From positions 248,001 to 312,000 of the forward strand of contig CALNYZ010000017.1 of NCBI GenBank assembly GCA_942490945.1: a stretch of 64,000 nt of DNA, given 5' to 3'. Positions 1 to 8,902 of the stretch are shown piece by piece. Below the pieces are notes generated by a model, which saw nothing but the letters and a program-made list of their open reading frames with translations, was not told the DNA's origin and ran no database searches. Each line of letters opens with the position of its first letter. The first letter of the stretch is position 1. Both the position numbers and the translations under genes were made by a program. Origin of the DNA: CALNYZ01 sp942490945. Its GTDB lineage: Bacteria > Pseudomonadota > Gammaproteobacteria > UBA6429 > Thiohalophilaceae.

Positions 1-372
1 CCAATAAGCCAGCGTGTAACAAAGTCTTGGATCTTTCCATACCCACGGAGAGTGTTCGTTATATCTTGCTACTAATTGTCGATCAGACTGCAAATGCGGC
101 AAATTAAAAATCGTGTTCGCCTGTGTATCAGTAATAGGTTTGTACAACCAGGTATTATCAAACTCAAACCCTGCAGCTTTAAAAATAGCCGCATTGCTTT
201 TAGTCAAGGGTTCCGCCTCGAAATAACCCGACGGGTTATACTCATCACCTTTACGTAATTCTTTTCCTTCATCCTCAGCTACAAAAAAACCTTGCCGCAC
301 AAATATCGCGGTTGTCATGCTCGTGCCGGATCGCGGCATACCGACCACGAGTACGTTTTTAATTTTTTTCAT
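1..372 (-). CDS. Sulfotransferase family protein, 3' part cut by window edge
   Basis: The reading frame opens with ATG at 372 and runs off the left edge, giving 124 residues without a stop. Near the N-terminus it has the phosphosulfate-binding loop GMPRSGTSM, the hallmark of PAPS-dependent sulfotransferases, and further in the motif WVWKDPRLCYTLAYW, which resembles the conserved KDPR segment that helps bind the 3'-phosphate of PAPS. No signal peptide or membrane segment is visible. The acceptor (sugar, lipid or peptide) cannot be told from this fragment. It lies 30 bases downstream of the methyltransferase-like lipoprotein gene on the same strand and may be co-transcribed with it. The C-terminal half is not in the window. 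Confidence 0.8.
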   Translation of the reverse strand, partial: MKKIKNVLVVGMPRSGTSMTTAIFVRQGFFVAEDEGKELRKGDEYNPSGYFEAEPLTKSNAAIFKAAGFEFDNTWLYKPITDTQANTIFNLPHLQSDRQLVARYNEHSPWVWKDPRLCYTLAYW

Positions 373-402
373 CAGGATCAATAATAACTGGCGTGATGTT
401 TA

Positions 403-1182
403 TTACTTTTCATACATATGAATAAATCGATCCGTGTTATGCATGATGCCTTTGGCCCAGATATCTTTGTCGTAATCGTCTTTCGGATTTCGCAGTACAT
501 CAAGGGAAGAGATAAATTTAAATCCGCCTGATTCCAGATCTTTTTTGGTCCATTCTTCGTCAATACGATGCAGTTTGGCTGTGGTTGATATACCTGAACC
601 GGGCTTTGCAGCATGATCAATAATTACCAGTTTCCCGCCAGGTTTTAATGCTTTGAGCATTTGTGCAAGAAACTCCTCGCGTTTGGCCGTAATAACCGGG
701 TCTTCACGTGGCACATAAATATCATGGTAGCTCAAACCAATGAAAATCATGTCAACTTGCGCGGGTAACTTCATATCCGCGAACTCACTATCAATGCGCA
801 CGGTGTTTTTCAACCGGTTCGCCTGTAAACGCTTGTCGAGTTGATCTTTTGAAAAGCGCAAAAATAACGAATTATTTTGAATATAAACCTTGCCCTGTTC
901 TCCAACGATATAATCAAACAATTCCGTGTAATAGCCGCCTCCACCTAACAGATCGATAACTTTCAAGCCCGGTTTGATTCCGGAAAATTTCAGTACTTCA
1001 AGGGGATTACGATAGCTGTCCTGTTTACGATCATCTCTGAATCGGTTTGGCTGATAGAGCGATTGCTCCTGAACGGTCATTTGTGCAAAGTTTTCGGGCA
1101 GATCACCATTACATCCGGTGATAAAGAGTGCAATTGAAACGAGTGTTGTATATAAGTGTTTTACAATATTCCGCATTGCCAT
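403..1182 (-). CDS. Class I SAM-methyltransferase-fold lipoprotein (COG4798-like)
   Basis: 259 residues. The N-terminus is a lipoprotein signal: basic start, hydrophobic stretch and lipobox LFITGC at about residues 19-24, so the mature protein should be anchored outside the cytoplasm. After it comes a Rossmann methyltransferase core with motif I VIDLLGGGGYYTELF, an Asp-containing later strand (PAQVDMIFIGLSYHD) and KPGGKLVIIDH. It fits the family annotated as predicted methyltransferase (COG4798), whose members often carry export signals. SAM is not expected in the periplasm, so the real substrate and cofactor are open. ATG at 1182 has GGGGA only 3 bases upstream; a second ATG at 1176 is better spaced from it. 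An intrinsic terminator separates it from amtB upstream. Confidence 0.75.
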   Translation of the reverse strand: MAMRNIVKHLYTTLVSIALFITGCNGDLPENFAQMTVQEQSLYQPNRFRDDRKQDSYRNPLEVLKFSGIKPGLKVIDLLGGGGYYTELFDYIVGEQGKVYIQNNSLFLRFSKDQLDKRLQANRLKNTVRIDSEFADMKLPAQVDMIFIGLSYHDIYVPREDPVITAKREEFLAQMLKALKPGGKLVIIDHAAKPGSGISTTAKLHRIDEEWTKKDLESGGFKFISSLDVLRNPKDDYDKDIWAKGIMHNTDRFIHMYEK

Positions 1183-1231
1183 GATTCCCCGATAGAATTA
1201 AATAAAACAACGTGTTGCCGGATTATTCTAC

Positions 1232-1265
1232 AAAAAAAAACGGTACCTGCATAATCAGGTACCGT
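1232..1265 (-). terminator. Rho-independent terminator of amtB
   Basis: On the minus strand a perfect 10-bp stem (arms 1256-1265 and 1240-1249, ACGGTACCTG) closes a 6-base loop and is followed by a run of nine T (1232-1240 read on the minus strand). It sits 31 bases past the amtB stop and before the start of the lipoprotein methyltransferase gene, so it should end the amtB transcript. Confidence 0.88.
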
Positions 1266-1295
1266 CTGATTCGGTACAGCCCTAATCATTTTGTA

Positions 1296-2597
1296 CTAAA
1301 GATTGTAGCCGGTCTCATCATGCAGAACATGATCCAGACCTTCTGTTTCTTCTTCAGGCAGAACTCGTACACCAATGGTGACATCAATCAATTTCAGGAT
1401 TATCCAGGTAAATGCCCCACTCCAGATGATGGTTACAATCACACCAAGCGCCTGCACACCGAGTTGCCCCGTCATGGTTTGATCCGCTGGCGGATTACCG
1501 CCAAGATTGAAAGCCAAAACGCCGACGAACAAGGTTCCCAATATGCCGCCGACCCCGTGGACCGGAAAGACATCGAGTGAATCGTCGATCTTCAATACGC
1601 GCTTAATATATTGTGTAGAGAAATAACAAACTATACCTGCGCTTAAACCAATCACCAGGGCACCAAGCGGACCGACATGACCTGAAGCCGGGGTAATCGT
1701 ACCCAGGCCTGCGACCATACCTGTCACAATACCTAACACGCTAGGCTTTCTGTATCGTACCCATTCCATGGTCATCCAGGCGAGTGAACCAGCTGCTGCA
1801 CTGATATGCGTCACCAACATCGCCATGCCAGCATCAGTGCCTGCCGCAACCGCACTGCCCGCGTTGAACCCGAACCAGCCTACCCAAAGCATGCCAGCCC
1901 CAGCTACCGTCATGGTGAGGTTGTGAGGCAACATCGCAGTTGTGGGGAAACCCTTACGATTACCGATATACATAGCCGCTACCAGCGCGGCTACACCGGC
2001 ATTAATATGTACTACCGTACCACCGGCAAAATCTATCAGGCCTTTTTGCGCCAACCAACCGCCGCCCCAGACCCAATAACATGTTGGAACATAAACCAGG
2101 AACAGCCAGGCGGCACTAAACCACATCATGGCTGAAAATTTCATTCTTTCTGCGAATCCGCCCACTATCAATGCCGGGGTAATGATGGCGAAGGTCATTT
2201 GAAACATTATCCACACTGTCTCCGGAATCGTGCCATGCAAGCCGCCTCGAGTAAGTCCATTGAGGAAAAATCGGCTCGTGCCACCCAGATAATCACCCCC
2301 TTGCGTCAAGGCCAGGCTATAACCTGCGACTATCCATAAAATGGAAACCAGACAGGTAATCGCAAAACATTGCATCAATACAGATAACACGTTTTTAGCA
2401 CGAACCAAACCGGCATAAAAAAGCGACAATCCCGGAATAGTCATGAACAACACCAAGGCCGTTGCGGTCAGCAGCCAGGATGTATCACCAGTATCGAGTT
2501 TGTCAGCTGCAAACACCGTAACGGGTAAAATTGACATGAGCAACATGGCGCAACCACGTTTGCCATTAATCAGTAAAGTTTTTGATAAAGATTTCAT
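1296..2597 (-). CDS. amtB: Ammonium transporter AmtB
   Basis: 433 residues, the usual length for Amt/Rh channels. A cleavable signal-like N-terminus (ending near VFAAD) is followed by about eleven hydrophobic helices. Family landmarks are present: the periplasmic-side segment FYAGLVRAKN, the first pore histidine in VVHINAG, the second pore histidine in FPVHGVGG, and DDSLDVFPVHG. It moves ammonium or ammonia across the inner membrane for nitrogen scavenging. A purine-rich AGGGGAA lies just ahead of the start. The usual partner glnK is not beside it in this window, so PII control, if it exists, would be encoded elsewhere. I found no convincing sigma-54 promoter in the upstream 240 bases. Confidence 0.95.
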   Translation of the reverse strand: MKSLSKTLLINGKRGCAMLLMSILPVTVFAADKLDTGDTSWLLTATALVLFMTIPGLSLFYAGLVRAKNVLSVLMQCFAITCLVSILWIVAGYSLALTQGGDYLGGTSRFFLNGLTRGGLHGTIPETVWIMFQMTFAIITPALIVGGFAERMKFSAMMWFSAAWLFLVYVPTCYWVWGGGWLAQKGLIDFAGGTVVHINAGVAALVAAMYIGNRKGFPTTAMLPHNLTMTVAGAGMLWVGWFGFNAGSAVAAGTDAGMAMLVTHISAAAGSLAWMTMEWVRYRKPSVLGIVTGMVAGLGTITPASGHVGPLGALVIGLSAGIVCYFSTQYIKRVLKIDDSLDVFPVHGVGGILGTLFVGVLAFNLGGNPPADQTMTGQLGVQALGVIVTIIWSGAFTWIILKLIDVTIGVRVLPEEETEGLDHVLHDETGYNL

Positions 2598-2837
2598 ATT
2601 GTTCCCCTATTGTTCTTATTGGGATATTGCCAGGCACCAATATCAGGCATTGCGCCTTACCGGTGCACATTATGTATTGCTGACACTAGTGGAGCAAATT
2701 TATTACGCAGGGAGATGTCTAGAGAAAAATCTGGTCATTATGAACTCAGCTTTTCGCCAATAAAGAGCATACCGCACTGAAATAGTGCGAAATAGACAAG
2801 CAGATTTGAGTGTTTGTTGGTAAGTCGCGTGGGTAAC

Positions 2838-3701
2838 TTATCGAGACCGGTATGTGCGAGGCAATATGGACTCGAGCGCGTCCAAAAACAGGGGGCCTGT
2901 CTCCTTCAGCGTCGGCTCGATGATGCTGTCATCCAGCCCGGTAATTTTCCAGGCAAAATCGCTTACCGGCTGGGTAATCAACTCTACATCGACATCCAGT
3001 TCCTGTTCTGCCATGCCCGTGATGGCATTGCCCATATGCACCAGACATGTCTCCATCACGAATTCCTCGGTATTTTCAGGCTGGTGGTGGTAGCGTAATG
3101 CATATTCCAGTGCTGCTGGCATAAGCCAGGTTTTAATCAGCTCCCCGCCCACATCGGCATGGGTAAAACCCAGCACCGATTGTTCGGCTTCGTAGTCCAT
3201 CACATGCTCAGTCGCAATGCGATTCATTATTTCACGTGCTTCTGCCGGCAGCCGGTGGCAAATAATCAGTTTTCCGATATCGTGTAACAGACCCGCTACA
3301 AATAAGCGTTCGCTATGCAGGACGTGACAACGCTCGGCAAGTAACTGTGACACAACACCGCAGTAAACACTGTGCCGCCAAAACTGCACCATATTCAACA
3401 CATCGTTGGGTATTTTAGAAAAAGTCTCAATGGCAGAAGCCGCAAGCACCAGACCACGTAATTCTCGCAATCCGATAACTGTTACCGCACGGGACACGGT
3501 TTCGATGCGGGAAGTAAATCCATAAAAAGAGCTATTAACGATTTTTAACAGTCGGGCCGTCAGGCTGGTATCCTGACTGATGACTTTTCCAATTTCAGCT
3601 GCATTGGTATCCGGGTCATCCATCATCTCGTTGACACGAATACACACCTCGGGCAAAGAAACGAGTCTGACGACACCGGAAACAAGATCTTGAGCATTCA
3701 T
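2838..3701 (-). CDS. HDOD domain signalling protein
   Basis: 287 residues, almost wholly one HDOD domain (about residues 10-210). Visible landmarks are the opening LVSLPEVCIRVNEMM, the KIVNSSFYGF segment typical of HDOD, and HDIGK near residue 140. HDOD proteins are HD-fold relatives; many lack full phosphohydrolase metal ligands and act as adaptors in signalling, motility or chemotaxis. Here H-D is retained but later histidines are only partly conserved, so catalytic activity is uncertain. The gene stands alone with a 240-base spacer before amtB and an 80-base gap to the HEAT-repeat gene upstream on the same strand. Confidence 0.85.
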   Translation of the reverse strand: MNAQDLVSGVVRLVSLPEVCIRVNEMMDDPDTNAAEIGKVISQDTSLTARLLKIVNSSFYGFTSRIETVSRAVTVIGLRELRGLVLAASAIETFSKIPNDVLNMVQFWRHSVYCGVVSQLLAERCHVLHSERLFVAGLLHDIGKLIICHRLPAEAREIMNRIATEHVMDYEAEQSVLGFTHADVGGELIKTWLMPAALEYALRYHHQPENTEEFVMETCLVHMGNAITGMAEQELDVDVELITQPVSDFAWKITGLDDSIIEPTLKETGPLFLDALESILPRTYRSR

Positions 3702-3780
3702 ATATCACTACACACACGTTATCCAAATCTTCTGTATATAGCGACAAATCTGCAGCCCAGCTTTAGTCAATAAATTTTTT

Positions 3781-4314
3781 CTATAAGTTATTGTTTTCCA
3801 GTGCTTGTCGTTGAATACTTTGCTCTGCGGCCATAGCCACGTCAGGATGGGAATCGTTTTTCAGTTTTTCCAGTGTCTCCGTACTGGTATTCAGATTACG
3901 CGCCACTTCAATTCGAATTTCCGTTGACTCATCCTGCGCAAGTTTTGCCAGTACTGCAGCAGGAATATACTCAAATCGCGCCACAACACTGCGCACATCT
4001 TCATTTATATCCGTTGCTAACATCATATGGATGTGTTCGGGCGTTTGCAGATTTGTCGCAACGGCAATACGCACAAGGCTGTTACTGTCTTTCGCCAGTA
4101 AGGCAAGAATACTGGGGCTGGTCTGTCGATTACTGGCCAGCGCTTCACGAACTCGCCACTCCTTGTCGTTCACAAATTGTTGAGCCTGACTGTCCGTCAG
4201 TTTTGGGTGTCCTGCCAATTTCTTTCGTTGCAAGGAATCACTTGCTTGAGCTGACGAGACAAAGCACAACAAAATAATACAGAGTAATCCACTATTAAAT
4301 TTACATTGCCACAT
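3781..4314 (-). CDS. Secreted HEAT/LRV-type repeat protein
   Basis: Read from ATG at 4314, because GGAG lies 11 bases upstream and the start then overlaps the end of the DUF302 gene by 14 bases, a usual translational coupling; an ATG at 4344 in frame would give 187 residues but a poor signal peptide. The 177-residue product has a signal peptide ending near SSAQAS and then about five repeats of roughly 24 residues with the pattern 'LA.D....VR..VA.N...P', typical of HEAT or leucine-rich-variant repeats. It should be a periplasmic binding or scaffold protein. No enzymatic motif is seen. Its coupling to the DUF302 lipoprotein suggests the two work together. Confidence 0.7.
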   Translation of the reverse strand: MWQCKFNSGLLCIILLCFVSSAQASDSLQRKKLAGHPKLTDSQAQQFVNDKEWRVREALASNRQTSPSILALLAKDSNSLVRIAVATNLQTPEHIHMMLATDINEDVRSVVARFEYIPAAVLAKLAQDESTEIRIEVARNLNTSTETLEKLKNDSHPDVAMAAEQSIQRQALENNNL

Positions 4315-4804
4315 CTTCAATAATACTCCTGAGCAGGTTTTCAACGGCCGCCAACGCTTCGGTTGATTCTTTCGTAGGCAGTACGGGTGGTCGACGATAA
4401 GCGATGAATACCGTACCGGGTTTGTCCGGCAGGCTGTAAATAGCGATTATATAGGGGCAAAATACGATATTAGTCGGATCAACTTTCATCATGTTGCGCG
4501 AAAGTTTCGCACTGCAAAAATTTAATGCTTCTGCATGTTCAAAGATTTTACCGCCCAGATCCAGATCTTTACCGGTACGCTGCAGCATATCACTGATATG
4601 TGATATTCCACTGATAACTATTCCCTTGCCGGTAATAGCACTTTCCAGGTACTGACGCACATCTTTGTATTCACCTTCCACCTGATATACTTTCATATAT
4701 TCGTGAGCCGTGGACTTGACTGGTTCAACCGCCTGTTCATCTAACATACAAGATTGGGTTAAAACACCCATTAAAATAAGAGCGAATAAACGATTAAATT
4801 GCAT
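4301..4804 (-). CDS. DUF302 domain lipoprotein
   Basis: Start chosen at ATG 4804, which has GGGAG six to seven bases upstream and yields a lipoprotein signal with lipobox at LTQSCM (Cys near residue 19); an upstream in-frame ATG at 4846 spoils the signal. The mature part contains a DUF302-like domain: a conditional region with ESAITGKGIVISGISHISDML, then FCSAKLSRNMMKVDP and CPYIIAIYSL. DUF302 proteins are small alpha-beta proteins without a settled function and are often secreted. The gene is coupled to the HEAT-repeat gene. Two or three extra Cys in the mature part (FCSAKL, VFCPY) could form a disulfide. Confidence 0.75.
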   Translation of the reverse strand: MQFNRLFALILMGVLTQSCMLDEQAVEPVKSTAHEYMKVYQVEGEYKDVRQYLESAITGKGIVISGISHISDMLQRTGKDLDLGGKIFEHAEALNFCSAKLSRNMMKVDPTNIVFCPYIIAIYSLPDKPGTVFIAYRRPPVLPTKESTEALAAVENLLRSIIEDVAM

Positions 4805-4925
4805 GCATTTCTCCCAATTTGTCACAAACAAGTATGCGCAGCACATAGATATGACAAATTATACAGCAGCTGGTTCGCATACACAGCAAAAACCGCTATG
4901 CTAGTTAAAAACTATAAATACTTTC

Positions 4926-6014
4926 ATGACTGAAGCAACTACAAGACCCAAACTACTCGCTGTCGATGATTCTCGTGTCATACGTCGCGCCATGGTTAAA
5001 TTGCTGGGCAAGGAATATGACGTTCTGGAAGCAGAACACGGTGAAGACGCATGGACCTTGATTGTGCATCATCAGGATATCCAGGTCGTGTTTACTGATT
5101 TATCCATGCCCTATCTGGATGGTTATGGGTTGCTGGAACGCATTCGAAACAGTGATGACGAAAACATTGCAAAAATTCCCGTTATTGTACTCACCGGCAA
5201 GGAAGATGATGATAAAGCCAAACAGGAAGCGCTGGAAAAAGGCGCAGATGATTTTATATCCAAACCATTCGATGCTGCACAGTTAACAGCCCGCGCCAAG
5301 ACCTATGTAAAACTTGAACAGGCGTCAAGAAAACTTTCCGAAACCGAAACCAAGCTGGAACACCAGGCAACCATTGATGAGCTAACCGGCCTGGGTAGCC
5401 AACGTTACTTCAACAAGGCTGCCGATGAAATTCTTGCCTACCTGATACGTCATCACGGTGAAGGTTGTTTGTTACGCATGGATGTAGATGGTTTTAACAA
5501 GCTGTTTATCACTCACGGCAAACAGATAGCGGATGAAGTGTTACAAATTGTCGGCCACCATTTTCAGGACTATGTGCGCAAGGAAGATATGGCTGCAAGG
5601 GTCGGACTGGCAAAATTTGCCGTATTCCTGAATAACATACCCTTGTCAGAAGCGAAAATAATTTCGCAACGTATAGCAAAAACGACCGCACAGCTAAAAT
5701 TACCGAAAAAAATAAAAATCACGGTAAGCATTGGAGTATGGGGAATCGATATGGCAGAAGCGCCTGACATCGATGAAGTGTTACACCATGCTGAAGCCTG
5801 TTTACAGTATGCCATGAACAAAGGACCACAGCAGATCACTATCGATGGCTATGATCCGGAGATTCCACGCGATGTACCCAATCTGGAAGAAGCACTGGAT
5901 ATAATTAACGCCGGGGGTGAAGATCAGCTCAAGCCGCATGCTCTGGCAATATTTGAACGTGCCCGCCCGTTACTGAAGTTATTTGAGAAACTGATCAAAC
6001 AGGAAAAAATTTAA
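4926..6014 (+). CDS. Response regulator with receiver and degenerate GGDEF domain
   Basis: 362 residues. Residues 8-125 form a CheY-like receiver with acidic pair Asp14-Asp15, phosphoacceptor Asp58 in VVFTDLSMP, and the Lys of FISKPF, so it should be phosphorylated by a histidine kinase. After a short coiled linker, residues 150-300 align with a diguanylate cyclase domain (DELTGLGSQRYFN, MDVDGFNKL, VSIGVWG), but the active-site GGDEF is replaced by GLAKF at residues 227-231 and the catalytic acids are lost. It cannot be an ordinary diguanylate cyclase; a GTP/c-di-GMP-binding or protein-partner role is more likely. No strong ribosome-binding site is seen; a TATGCT box about 25 bases upstream may be its -10. 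Confidence 0.88.
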   Translation: MTEATTRPKLLAVDDSRVIRRAMVKLLGKEYDVLEAEHGEDAWTLIVHHQDIQVVFTDLSMPYLDGYGLLERIRNSDDENIAKIPVIVLTGKEDDDKAKQEALEKGADDFISKPFDAAQLTARAKTYVKLEQASRKLSETETKLEHQATIDELTGLGSQRYFNKAADEILAYLIRHHGEGCLLRMDVDGFNKLFITHGKQIADEVLQIVGHHFQDYVRKEDMAARVGLAKFAVFLNNIPLSEAKIISQRIAKTTAQLKLPKKIKITVSIGVWGIDMAEAPDIDEVLHHAEACLQYAMNKGPQQITIDGYDPEIPRDVPNLEEALDIINAGGEDQLKPHALAIFERARPLLKLFEKLIKQEKI

Positions 6015-6115
6015 TTCCAGGACTCAACTTTACACGCAGCACTCCGATATATTATAAATATACTTGAATTAATAACCCTTTATGGTTGATGAGTTATGAC
6101 AAACAGGAGGCCGAC

Positions 6116-6964
6116 ATGACTCGTCTGAAAGCTTTTTTAATTCACCTTGGTATCAGCCTGCTCATTTTCACTGCTCTTCTTTATATCATCGTTTATCACT
6201 GGTATCCCGCGCCTTTCTTTAGCACAGATGGTGGCTGGCAAGGTCTGCGGATTATCGCTATAGTCGATATCGTACTTGGGCCAGTACTAACATTGGTAGT
6301 TTTTAATCCAAAAAAAGAGCGAAGTAAAACCCGATTTGATTTGACGGTTATCGGAATAATTCAGTTTGCTGCACTGCTATCAGGCGCCTGGGTAGTTCAT
6401 CATGAGCGTCCGGTTGCCAAAGTGATTGCCGAAGGCATCATCTCACCCGTTACAGCATATGATTTGATTGACAATAATCTGGAATTGCGCAATCTGGAAA
6501 AATTCCGCTCCGCAGATACACTGACTATCTATACTGATCTGCCTGATGACTTTACAGAAATGCAAAAAATACTGGTCAAATCATTCCGTGAAAATAAACC
6601 GCTATTTTTACAAACTCAATTATATAAAAAAATTGATGAAAGTGTTATTAAAAAACTCGAATTATTTTCCATCAACATGGATAAATATCTGGAAGGTAAT
6701 GAGAAAAGACAAAAGATATACCGTACTTTTTTACAACAACAGGGTAAAACGGCAGATGAATTTTTATTTCTTTCCTTGCATTCAAGATATGCGTTTACTA
6801 TTGCCGTATTTGATAAAAACACACTGGAATTTGTCGATGTGTTAACAAAAATCCCGTCCCCACCCGTCGAGATAATGGATAAACTGATTCAATTTAAACG
6901 GGTGTATATCCCTAGCGAAGAAGAAAAGTCGAGGCTAAAAGAAAAAAGTGAAGGTGAAAAGTGA
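6116..6964 (+). CDS. TfpX/TfpZ-like type IV pilin accessory membrane protein
   Basis: Start set at ATG 6116 because a perfect AGGAGG lies 5 bases upstream; in-frame ATGs at 6086 and 6089 lack one. 282 residues: three membrane helices at about 5-28, 44-62 and 76-93 with HLGISLLIF and VDIVLGPVLTLVVFNPKK, then a soluble domain of about 180 residues. The N-terminal half matches the TfpX/TfpZ family, inner-membrane proteins encoded beside and needed for assembly of particular type IV pilins. No pilin gene is next to it here, so its partner must be elsewhere or it has another role. A strong hairpin follows the stop. Confidence 0.75.
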   Translation: MTRLKAFLIHLGISLLIFTALLYIIVYHWYPAPFFSTDGGWQGLRIIAIVDIVLGPVLTLVVFNPKKERSKTRFDLTVIGIIQFAALLSGAWVVHHERPVAKVIAEGIISPVTAYDLIDNNLELRNLEKFRSADTLTIYTDLPDDFTEMQKILVKSFRENKPLFLQTQLYKKIDESVIKKLELFSINMDKYLEGNEKRQKIYRTFLQQQGKTADEFLFLSLHSRYAFTIAVFDKNTLEFVDVLTKIPSPPVEIMDKLIQFKRVYIPSEEEKSRLKEKSEGEK

Positions 6965-6975
6965 ATTTTTCATAA

Positions 6976-7003
6976 GCCCTGCTTATTGATTAATAAGCAG
7001 GGC
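6976..7003. terminator. Bidirectional hairpin between convergent genes
   Basis: A perfect 12-bp inverted repeat (GCCCTGCTTATT, 6976-6987, with its complement 6992-7003) closes a 4-base loop between the plus-strand TfpX-like gene and the minus-strand fabB. Neither side has a long T run, so it may act as a barrier or a weak terminator for both genes. Confidence 0.7.
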
Positions 7004-7015
7004 AATACAATCGAA

Positions 7016-8245
7016 TCAAACTTTTTTCATCACCAGGCAGGCATTGGTACCACCAAAACCAAAGCTGTTGGACATCACGCAATTTAAGTTGGCGTTTTCT
7101 TTCACTGTGCGCGAAATGGGAAAGCCTTCTGCGGCAGGATCCAGATCGACTATGTTCACAGATTCATTAATGAAATCATTTTGTAACATCAAAATGGAAT
7201 AAATCGCTTCATTCACGCCGGCCGCCCCGAGCGCATGTCCCGTGAGTGACTTGGTTGAGGTTATGGCAGGAATGTCATCACCAAATACCTGTTTGATTGC
7301 TTCCAGTTCCTTGATGTCACCAACCGGTGTACTGGTGCCATGCGCATTAATGTAATCAATCCTGGTGTCAACTGTTGCCATAGCCTGTTGCATGCAGCGT
7401 ACCGCACCTTCACCAGAAGGTTGTACCATGTCGTGACCATCTGATGTGGCACCGTATCCTGCCAGCTCACCATAGATTTTTGCGCCACGTGCCCTGGCAT
7501 GCTCGTATTCTTCAAGCACAACCACGCCACCACCACCGGAGATAACAAAACCGTCACGGTTAACATCAAATGCTCGTGAAGCGGTTTCCGGTGCGTCATT
7601 GTATTTTGATGACATTGCGCCCATAGCGTCAAACAACACCGACAGGGTCCAGTGTAATTCTTCACCGCCACCGGCAAAAACGATATCTTGCTTGCCCATC
7701 TGGATAAGTTCACCGCCATGGCCAATACAGTGGGCACTGGTTGAACAGGCAGATGTCATCGAGTAATTAACGCCTTTGATTTTAAAAGGTGTGGCAAGAC
7801 AGGCGGAGTTGGTGCTGGACATACCACGGGTAACCATATATGGCCCGACACGTTTCACGCCCTTGCTGCGCAGGATATCGGCCGCATCAACGATATTTTG
7901 AGTGGATGGTCCGCCGGATCCCATCACGAGCCCGGTTCGATAGTTTGAAACATCCTTCTCTTCAAGCCCCGAGTCTTCGATTGCCTGTTGCATGGCAAGA
8001 AAATTATAGGCGGCACCGTCGCCCATGAAGCGTTTTAACTTGCGATCGATTTGTTCGGCGAGATCGATTTTTAAATCACCGTGGACATGCGAACGAAACC
8101 CCATCTCTGCGTACACGTCAGCAAAGCTGATGCCAGACCGGCTGGTTTTTAACGAGGTTAATACTTCGTCGGCATTGTTTCCGATACTCGATACGATGCC
8201 AATTCCGGTGATTACGACACGGCGCGGTAACAGACCCTGCGACAT
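7016..8245 (-). CDS. fabB: 3-oxoacyl-[acyl-carrier-protein] synthase I (FabB)
   Basis: Start taken at ATG 8245, one base after the fabA stop; an in-frame upstream ATG inside fabA would add 25 unrelated residues. 409 residues, normal for beta-ketoacyl-ACP synthases. The Cys-His-His triad is visible: Cys in SACSTSAHC, His in NAHGTSTPVGD, and His in KSLTGHALGAAG. The C-terminal glycine-rich NSFGFGGTNA is also present. It elongates acyl-ACP by condensation with malonyl-ACP, and together with FabA commits the pathway to unsaturated fatty acids. The fabA-fabB order and one-base spacing show an operon. Confidence 0.95.
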   Translation of the reverse strand: MSQGLLPRRVVITGIGIVSSIGNNADEVLTSLKTSRSGISFADVYAEMGFRSHVHGDLKIDLAEQIDRKLKRFMGDGAAYNFLAMQQAIEDSGLEEKDVSNYRTGLVMGSGGPSTQNIVDAADILRSKGVKRVGPYMVTRGMSSTNSACLATPFKIKGVNYSMTSACSTSAHCIGHGGELIQMGKQDIVFAGGGEELHWTLSVLFDAMGAMSSKYNDAPETASRAFDVNRDGFVISGGGGVVVLEEYEHARARGAKIYGELAGYGATSDGHDMVQPSGEGAVRCMQQAMATVDTRIDYINAHGTSTPVGDIKELEAIKQVFGDDIPAITSTKSLTGHALGAAGVNEAIYSILMLQNDFINESVNIVDLDPAAEGFPISRTVKENANLNCVMSNSFGFGGTNACLVMKKV

Positions 8246-8246
8246 A

Positions 8247-8795
8247 CTAGAACCCTTCAGTTGAAGTAAACAATCCGACGCGAATATCGTTTGCCGTATA
8301 AATTTCGCGTCCATCAACACTCATATGCGCATCTGCTATGCCCATAATCAACTTGCGCATAATGACCCGTTTCAATTCAATACGATAAGTAATCAGCTTG
8401 TTGGTTGGCAATACCTGACCGGTGAATTTAACCTCACCAGCACCCAGTGCACGACCTGCGCCGACACCACCCAACCAGGCCAGATAAAACCCGACCAGTT
8501 GCCACAAAGCATCCAGGCCCAGACAGCCCGGCATAACCGGATCCCCTTCAAAGTGGCACTTAAAAAACCACAATTCTGGCGTAATATCCAGCTCAGCGAT
8601 GACTTCGCCCTTGCCAAATTTCCCACCTTTTTCCGAAATGCTGACAATACGGTCAAACATCAACATGGGGGGAAGCGGTAATTGTGCATTACCAGGACCA
8701 AATAACTGCCCCTTTCCACATGCGATCAATTCGTCACGTGAAAAGCTGGCCTTATCCTTAAATGCAGGACGTAGTTCAGATACTGTTTCTGTCAT
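8247..8795 (-). CDS. fabA: 3-hydroxydecanoyl-[ACP] dehydratase/isomerase (FabA)
   Basis: Start set at ATG 8795 (182 residues, against about 172 in E. coli) rather than an upstream in-frame start at 8861 that adds a hydrophobic, unconserved stretch. The hot-dog-fold active site is clear in CHFEGDPVMPGCLGLDALWQ, with the catalytic His, and the Asp of GLDALWQ. It dehydrates 3-hydroxydecanoyl-ACP and isomerises trans-2 to cis-3-decenoyl-ACP, making unsaturated fatty acids with FabB. Membrane fluidity in this organism therefore uses the anaerobic FabA/FabB route. I see no clear FabR or FadR operator upstream. Confidence 0.95.
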   Translation of the reverse strand: MTETVSELRPAFKDKASFSRDELIACGKGQLFGPGNAQLPLPPMLMFDRIVSISEKGGKFGKGEVIAELDITPELWFFKCHFEGDPVMPGCLGLDALWQLVGFYLAWLGGVGAGRALGAGEVKFTGQVLPTNKLITYRIELKRVIMRKLIMGIADAHMSVDGREIYTANDIRVGLFTSTEGF

Positions 8796-8902
8796 GGGTA
8801 ATTTATCTAATTGAATGTAAACCGGTATTCTAAACGTCCTATTGGCTATAATAAAGCCCAAATCAAATAGAGTTTCAGTTGATTTTCAGATGTTTTTCGT
8901 AT

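Noticed and set aside
1212..1580. Long reading frame on the plus strand inside amtB
   Set aside because: It is the antisense frame of a strongly conserved transporter and has no ribosome-binding site or family likeness.
2598..2760. Sigma-54 promoter upstream of amtB
   Set aside because: No GG-N10-GC arrangement with a good fit was found on the minus strand; the nearest has an 11-base spacer and poor flanks.
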